This document shows, one piece after another, positions 19,143-24,326 of a stretch of DNA of 24,326 nucleotides (position 1 is the stretch's first letter; every line of letters begins with the position of its first letter). The stretch lies in assembly GCA_003049465.1 (NCBI GenBank), contig PYSS01000236.1:1-24326 (forward strand), in the 5' to 3' direction. Under the pieces are notes generated by a model, which searched no databases, had not been told where the DNA came from, and was given only the letters and a program-made list of their open reading frames with translations. The position numbers and the translations under genes were made by a program. Source of the DNA: Magnaporthiopsis rhizophila (lineage: Eukaryota > Ascomycota > Sordariomycetes > Magnaporthales > Magnaporthaceae).

Positions 19143-22128
19143 ATGGCCTGGCAACCGAGCCAGGAGTCCCTGCAGACTCTGGCAGGATGTCTCAAGGACT
19201 CCCTGAGCGGCTTCAACAAGGATGCGCAGAAGCGCGCCGACGAGGTGAGCACCGAGCGCCGCAGGCCGATGCGCTGCCCCGATTCCGTCCGAGATTGAGG
19301 CACTGACGGGCTGGCGAGCCTCCAGATGCTTGCCCAGGCGAAAACGTCGCCTGATATCAACAACTACCTCGCCTTCATATTCTCCTCAACCGACTCCCTG
19401 CCCGGCCTTCAGGTCACGCCCCAGGACCTGCACCTCGTGCGCAGCGCCGCCGGCATCATGCTCAAGAACAACATCAAGGCGGATTTTAAGCAAATCCCCG
19501 AGTCTAGTCTAGAGATGGTCAAGCAGGCCGTGCCCATCGGCATTCAGGACAAGAACCTCCAGATCCGGAACTTCGCCGGCAACATCGCCACGGAGCTGAT
19601 ACGGCGGGGCGGCCTCTTCAGCTGGCCCAGCCTCCTGCCCCAGCTGCTAGACCTGTTCAGCAACGAAAGCGGCCAGGTCCCGCCCGAGGCCCAGGAGGGC
19701 GCCATCTCGGCCATGGCCAAGATCTGCGAGGACAACACAAAGATCCTGGAGCGCGAGCATAATGGCCAGCGGCCCCTAAACTTCCTCCTTCCCAAGCTGA
19801 TCGAGGCCGCCAAGAGCCCGCTGCCCAAGGTCCGCATGCACGCACTGACTGCCATAAACGTCTTCACCCCGCGCAAGTCCCAGGCCATGCTCACCTCCAT
19901 CGACACCCTGCTGCAAGCCCTGTTCGACCGTGCCGGCGATTCCAGCCCCGACGTGCGCAAAGAGGTCTGCCGCGCCTTTGTGCGGCTCGTCGAGACCCGA
20001 CCGGATAAGCTGCAGCCACACATTGCCGACCTGGTATCGTACATCATCAGCCAGCAGAAGAGCGAGGACGAGGACCTGGCGGTCGAGGCCGCCGAGTTTT
20101 GGCTTTCGGTCGGCGAGCACGATAACCTCTGGAAGCTGCTGGAGCCACACATTCACCAAATCATCCCCGTCCTGCTCGAATGCATGAGGTATAGCGGCGA
20201 GGACATCGCGCTGCTGGGAGGCGCTTCGGATGACGAGGACGAGGATGACCGCGAGGAGGACATCAAGCCGCAGTTCGCGAAAAAGACGCTGAAGCGGGCC
20301 GCGAACGGCGAGGCTGCCGCGGGCGACGACTCCAAAGAGGCTTCCGAGTACCAGAAGCTCGAGGGCATGAGCGACGACGTTGAGGAGGGCGAGGTCGATG
20401 AAGACGACGAGGACGACGGTGACGAGAATCCCGACGAGAGGTGGACGGTCCGGAAGTGCTCAGCAGCCGCACTGGACGTATTCGCACGCGACTTCAAGGC
20501 GCCCGTTTTCGCCTGTATCCTCCCTTATCTCAGTGAGAATCTCAAGCACGAAGAGTGGCCGCACCGAGAAGCCGCCGTCCTGGCGCTCGGCGCCGTTGCC
20601 GACGGCTGCGTTCAGGTTGTCACGCCGCACCTCCCCGAGCTCGTTCCCTACCTGATCTCGCTCCTCGACGACCCGGAGCCCGTCGTGCGCCAAATCACAT
20701 GCTGGACCCTGGCGCGCTACTCGGGCTGGGCCGCCCACCTCCAGGACCCCAACCAGAGGGCCACCTACTTCGTCCCCATGATGGAGGGCATCCTGACCAA
20801 GATGCTGGACAAGAACAAGAAGGTCCAGGAGGCAGCCTCGTCTGCCATGGCCAACCTCGAGGAGAAGGCCGGCAAGGTCCTGGAGCCCTACAGCAGGGGC
20901 ATTATCACGCAGTTTGTGCAGTGTTTCGCAAAGTACAAGGACAAAAACATGTACATTCTCTACGACTGCGTCCAGACGCTGGCCGAGAGCATTGGCCCGG
21001 TGTTGGCCACGCCGGAACTCTCGGGCGCTCTAATGCCCATGCTGATAGACCGGTGGCAGAGGGTTTCGGACCAGTCGCGCGAGCTGTTCCCGTTACTCGA
21101 GTGCCTGTCCTACGTGGCAATGGCGCTCGGGGACAGCTTCTCGCCCTATGCGCCTCCCATCTTTCGCCGGTGCATCAACATCATCCACCATAACCTCGAG
21201 CAATCGCTGGCCGCCAAGAGCAACCCCAGCTTTGACCAGCCCGACAAGGACTTCCTGGTCACCAGCCTGGACCTGTTGAGCGCTGTCATCCAGTGCCTTG
21301 TGGACAAGAAGGCCGCCGAGCTGGTGACGGAGGCGCAGCCGGCATTCTTTGAGCTCCTGAGCTTCTGTATGGAGGACCCCGCAGACGAGGTCCGGCAGTC
21401 GGCCTATGCCCTGCTGGGCGACTGTGCCAAGTTCATCTTCCCGCAGCTGCAGCCGCACCTGCCGACCTTGTTCCCGATTCTGCTCAAGCAGCTCGACTTG
21501 GACAACATCTTGGACGAAGAGATAGACAACGGCTTCAGCGTGGTCAACAACGCCTGCTGGAGTGCCGGCGAGGTTGCGCTTCAGCACGGCAAGGGCATGG
21601 CGCCCTTTGCGTCGGAGATGCTGCAGCGCTGCGTCGAGATTGTGTCGAACCCGAGGGTGCCCAAGAGCGTGTCAGAGAACGCGGCCATCGCGCTGGGCCG
21701 CCTCGGCATCGAAAGCTCTGATGTCATGGCGCAGCACCTGAATGCCTTTGCTGGGGACTTCCTCAGCGCCATGGACGAGGTTGACCCGTCCGAGGAGAAG
21801 GCGACGGCTTTCAAGGGCTTCGCCGCCACGGTTGTCAAGAACCCTCAGTCCATCGAGGGCGAGATCCCACACCTTTTCATGTCCATCGCTAGGTACTCTG
21901 ACCTCGTGCACCTGCGAAACCCCATCAAGCAGGAGCTGCACGATGCCTTCAAAAACGTGAGTTGGCCGCTTTCGTTAAGACAACTCCTTTGCTCAAACTC
22001 ACCACTAACAGCATGTCGGTTGCCAGGTCATCAACGTCTACCAGCAAATCATACCACAATTTGACTCATTCCTTGGCCAGATGGACCCGCAAGACCAGGC
22101 CAACCTCAAATCCCTTTACGGCATATAA
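19143..22128 (+). CDS. KAP104: Transportin / karyopherin beta-2 (KAP104), nuclear import receptor (3 exons)
   Basis: Exons are 19143-19244, 19326-21956 and 22027-22128, giving 944 aa. Introns are 81 bp (GTGAGC...CTCCAG) and 70 bp (GTGAGT...TGCCAG), both phase 0 with CTGAC/CTAAC branch sites. The protein opens MAWQPSQESLQTL, as transportins do, followed by a Ran-binding importin-beta N-terminal region and HEAT repeats throughout. An acidic loop at about residues 332-406 (runs of Asp/Glu) matches the H8 loop through which RanGTP displaces cargo. Trp about 494 (ITCWTLARYSGW) and Trp about 779 (NNACWSAGE) align with the two tryptophans that contact PY-NLS cargo in human TNPO1. The end, LKSLYGI, resembles the family C-terminus. 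It carries PY-NLS proteins such as hnRNP-type mRNA-binding proteins into the nucleus. The acidic loop is somewhat longer than in the human protein. Splice sites and family are secure. Confidence 0.96.
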
Positions 22129-23398
22129 CGAAATGCTGTGGCCCCTGGGTTCGATGGCGGGATACCCGAGCTCGCCGTCGCAAGTGGCAGGGGTGACCTT
22201 CGCGGTCCCCAACCTCTGTGCCCAACGTAGATAGTTTCCCCTTCCTTGTCATCCTTGGCCTTATTCCCCAGCTTCATTATCTGTGCTGCTTTCGGGGCAC
22301 ATGGTGCCCAAAGCCCAGTGTGCCCCATCGCTCGAGCCTATTTCCTTTGCACTTTATGTCTCGAACAAAAAAGAGGAGGATGGTTATCCGAGATGTGGTC
22401 CAAGGGCGTTCAAATGTCTTTGGCGGTTTCCCCATTTGAACAGCTCGTGCTTTTCTCTTCTGGTTTTCAAAAGACGACCATCTGATGCAGCGCAATGGCA
22501 GGACGGTGTTGATGGCCTTGGAAAAGATGGTGTTAGTGGAGGACACCTTTTCATGCGTTCGACTGCCTTCCCTTATCTCTCCCTTTTCAGTTTGATATCG
22601 CTTCCGACAAGTTTGCCAGCGGCAACACTCAAGGATCCGGTCCGGCACACGCTGTGCCGGCTCGCTCTCCGGCGACGAATCGACTGTTGAGTTCTCCGAG
22701 CTGTCTGCCTGGAGCCTTGACGACACCACAAGCTCGAGGAGACGTCAGCACAAGGAGGCGGGACTTGGTGAGGCAGAGAATTTCGTTGCTTAGCATCAGC
22801 ATCAATTCAGACAACCGGGAGGGAATGTGACGATTTTCCGGAAGGATGGACAACAATGGACATGTACGTCCGCGACGATCCGGCCTAGGAAGACGAGTAT
22901 GTCAAAGGGGGATCATGGCTAGTCTCATCTCTTGGATTCTCCCAAGGATAAGGTATGGATGGGATCTCTGGAATCATCACGTCGACTGAATCCCTTTTAC
23001 TCCCACCCCACCCGTTACTTTTTCACCTCTCCCTTTTGTTATATGCCTTATCCAAGGATAGCTGTTTCAGAGCTCCGCGCAAGATTCCGTAGGCTGGCTG
23101 GCTCTTTGAGGGATTTTTATGCGGAAACAGAAAAAGCTGCGAGTGTGCGGACATCTCGTCGGAGTCTTTACACTTTTTCCCCCTCCTCTCGGCTCTCTTC
23201 TGCGTCGCTTTTTCATCATTTAACACGGCTCTTTGGAAGGGAACGAAACAGAAGAGAGAGAGAAGAGGAAAAAAACGAATAGGTATTTTTTTTATGTCGC
23301 CCACCAAAAACAAGGGGTGGGACGATCTCGGAGGATACAGCAGGACAATTTAGGGTGTGCCCAAGCGGGCACAAATACTAGTACATTGCATGGCTTCG

Positions 23399-23453
23399 GT
23401 AGATAGGTAACTTTAGGTAGATAGGTAGCGTAGGTAGCTTCTAGGTAGATACA
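23399..23453. repeat. Degenerate TAGGTA/TAGATAGG microsatellite
   Basis: Fifty-five bases made largely of TAGGTAG and TAGATAGG units, interrupted by short unrelated bases. Confidence 0.7.
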
Positions 23454-24047
23454 AAGCCCTCTCTGGGTCGATTTCGGATGTGAAGGATTCAGCGATGAGG
23501 GAATCGCCTGTGAAAACGGTGGTGTGTGTAGTGTACTGCCAGTGTATTGCCTCGTTGCGAGGTAAGCGCGGGTACTGACAACGTTCCTTGACGGCTTAGG
23601 GGAAGCCTGCTCTTTCACGGGGTGTACAGGCTCATTTGTGTGCCTTGAGTGAACCTTCAGGGCCGGATTCACTCACTAGAAACCCCCCAGAAGGTATACC
23701 AAGCACGACCCTCACTCGGGAAATGTGTGAAATGCCTACTGCCGACAGGAGGAGAGGAGACAGCCTGTGGCAGAAGGGTTTGTCTGCCACACTCTTCCTC
23801 GAGACGGGGGAAGTGAGGGGAAGCTTTCCGGCTCTCTTGGCTAGTCGCTGGGGCCCAAGGTTTTTGGAGCTGTGTAGTTCCTCCACAGGACGGCATGCCG
23901 GTGCCCGAACCTCGACGAGTTTGCTGTCTCGGCTGCTACAAAGAGGCTCGGTCAAGGGCTGGGTTCACCGCTCGTCTCTCCCCGCCGCCTCCACTCCCCT
24001 GGCTCTTCCCTTCCTTGCTTCTCTAGCAAAGATACGCAGATAACGAG

Positions 24048-24113
24048 ATAGCTAGGTAGCTACCCCAAGGTATGTCCAGGTATCGGTGTATATAGGTAGG
24101 TAGCTAGGTAGGG
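24048..24113. repeat. TAGGTAGCTAGG microsatellite with palindrome
   Basis: Repeated TAGGTA and TAGC units in two blocks (24048-24064 and 24091-24113) around less regular sequence. The first block includes the palindrome GGTAGCTACC (24055-24064). Confidence 0.7.
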
Positions 24114-24326
24114 CTGGACGGCTGATGGATGCATCCGCGGCCTGGGCCGTCGAGCAAAGGCCGTCTGTCATTGGTGCCGCCGCGAGTGAGGGCGATGCCA
24201 CGTAGCAGAAGGGGAAACTCGTATCCACCCTCACTCCGTCAACCGTAGCATAGAATGTAACGTGTACTCAGGAGCACCAGCAACCTAACCCTAGGAAAGG
24301 CCCGCTGCCGCAAGAGGAAGCAATCC

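Larger units (their letters stand above)
22129..24326. other. Intergenic after KAP104
   Basis: About 2.2 kb starting with the KAP104 3' untranslated region. Open frames are short, overlap on both strands and match no family. CT-rich stretches (22560-22600, 23160-23220) and TAGGTA tracts (23399-23453, 24048-24113) could belong to the promoter of a gene beyond the window. No RNA gene was recognised. Confidence 0.55.

Noticed and set aside
24284..24293. Telomere-like CCTAACCCTA
   Set aside because: Fewer than two repeat units, next to ordinary sequence; not evidence of a telomere. At most a telobox-like motif.

Overview
The window is nuclear DNA of a filamentous ascomycete (Pezizomycotina, probably Sordariomycetes). 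Five protein genes can be reconstructed. Four are split by short introns (66-132 bp) that obey the GT-AG rule and carry CTAAC/CTGAC-type branch sites (CTAAT in the first gene). Exons are GC-rich and third-position biased. Long intergenic stretches hold homopolymer tracts and TAGGTA/ACCTACCTA microsatellites of the kind common in such genomes. Family calls rest on reading translated motifs; no database search was run.

Layout: (1) 68-916, minus, a two-exon FMN nitroreductase of the yeast Frm2/Hbn1 type. (2) 2023-3939, minus, an intronless FAD/NADPH reductase of the cytochrome-P450-reductase superfamily that lacks the FMN (flavodoxin) half. (3) 3940-9620, a gene-poor 5.7 kb stretch with no convincing protein gene but with a Pol III-type, tRNA-derived element at 6411-6605 (A box, anticodon-arm-like hairpin, B box, T-rich end), next to a 42-nt A tract and the only N. 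(4) 9621-11300, minus, three exons, an SSH4/EAR1-like single-pass SPRY adaptor with PY motifs for an Rsp5-type ubiquitin ligase. (5) 14528-16498, minus, four exons, a DCR2-like membrane-anchored metallophosphoesterase. (6) 19143-22128, plus, three exons, a KAP104/transportin importin-beta-2 protein. (7) 22129-24326, no gene seen.

The genes do not form an obvious pathway or secondary-metabolite cluster. SSH4 (endosome/vacuole sorting), DCR2 (phosphatase linked to cell-cycle entry and the unfolded-protein response in yeast) and KAP104 (nuclear import of PY-NLS cargo) are housekeeping genes. The two flavoenzymes at the left end both use reduced nicotinamide cofactors, but nothing in the sequence shows that they work together. 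DCR2 and KAP104 are divergent and share a 2.6 kb intergenic region with a compact cluster of short repeats.

Most worth following up: the tRNA-derived/structured-RNA candidate at 6.4-6.6 kb, the FMN-less reductase with a Cys-Cys-Gly-Gly-Gly-Cys-Cys motif, the possible dual (mitochondrial/cytosolic) start of the nitroreductase, and two SSH4 introns whose retention would give defined alternative proteins.
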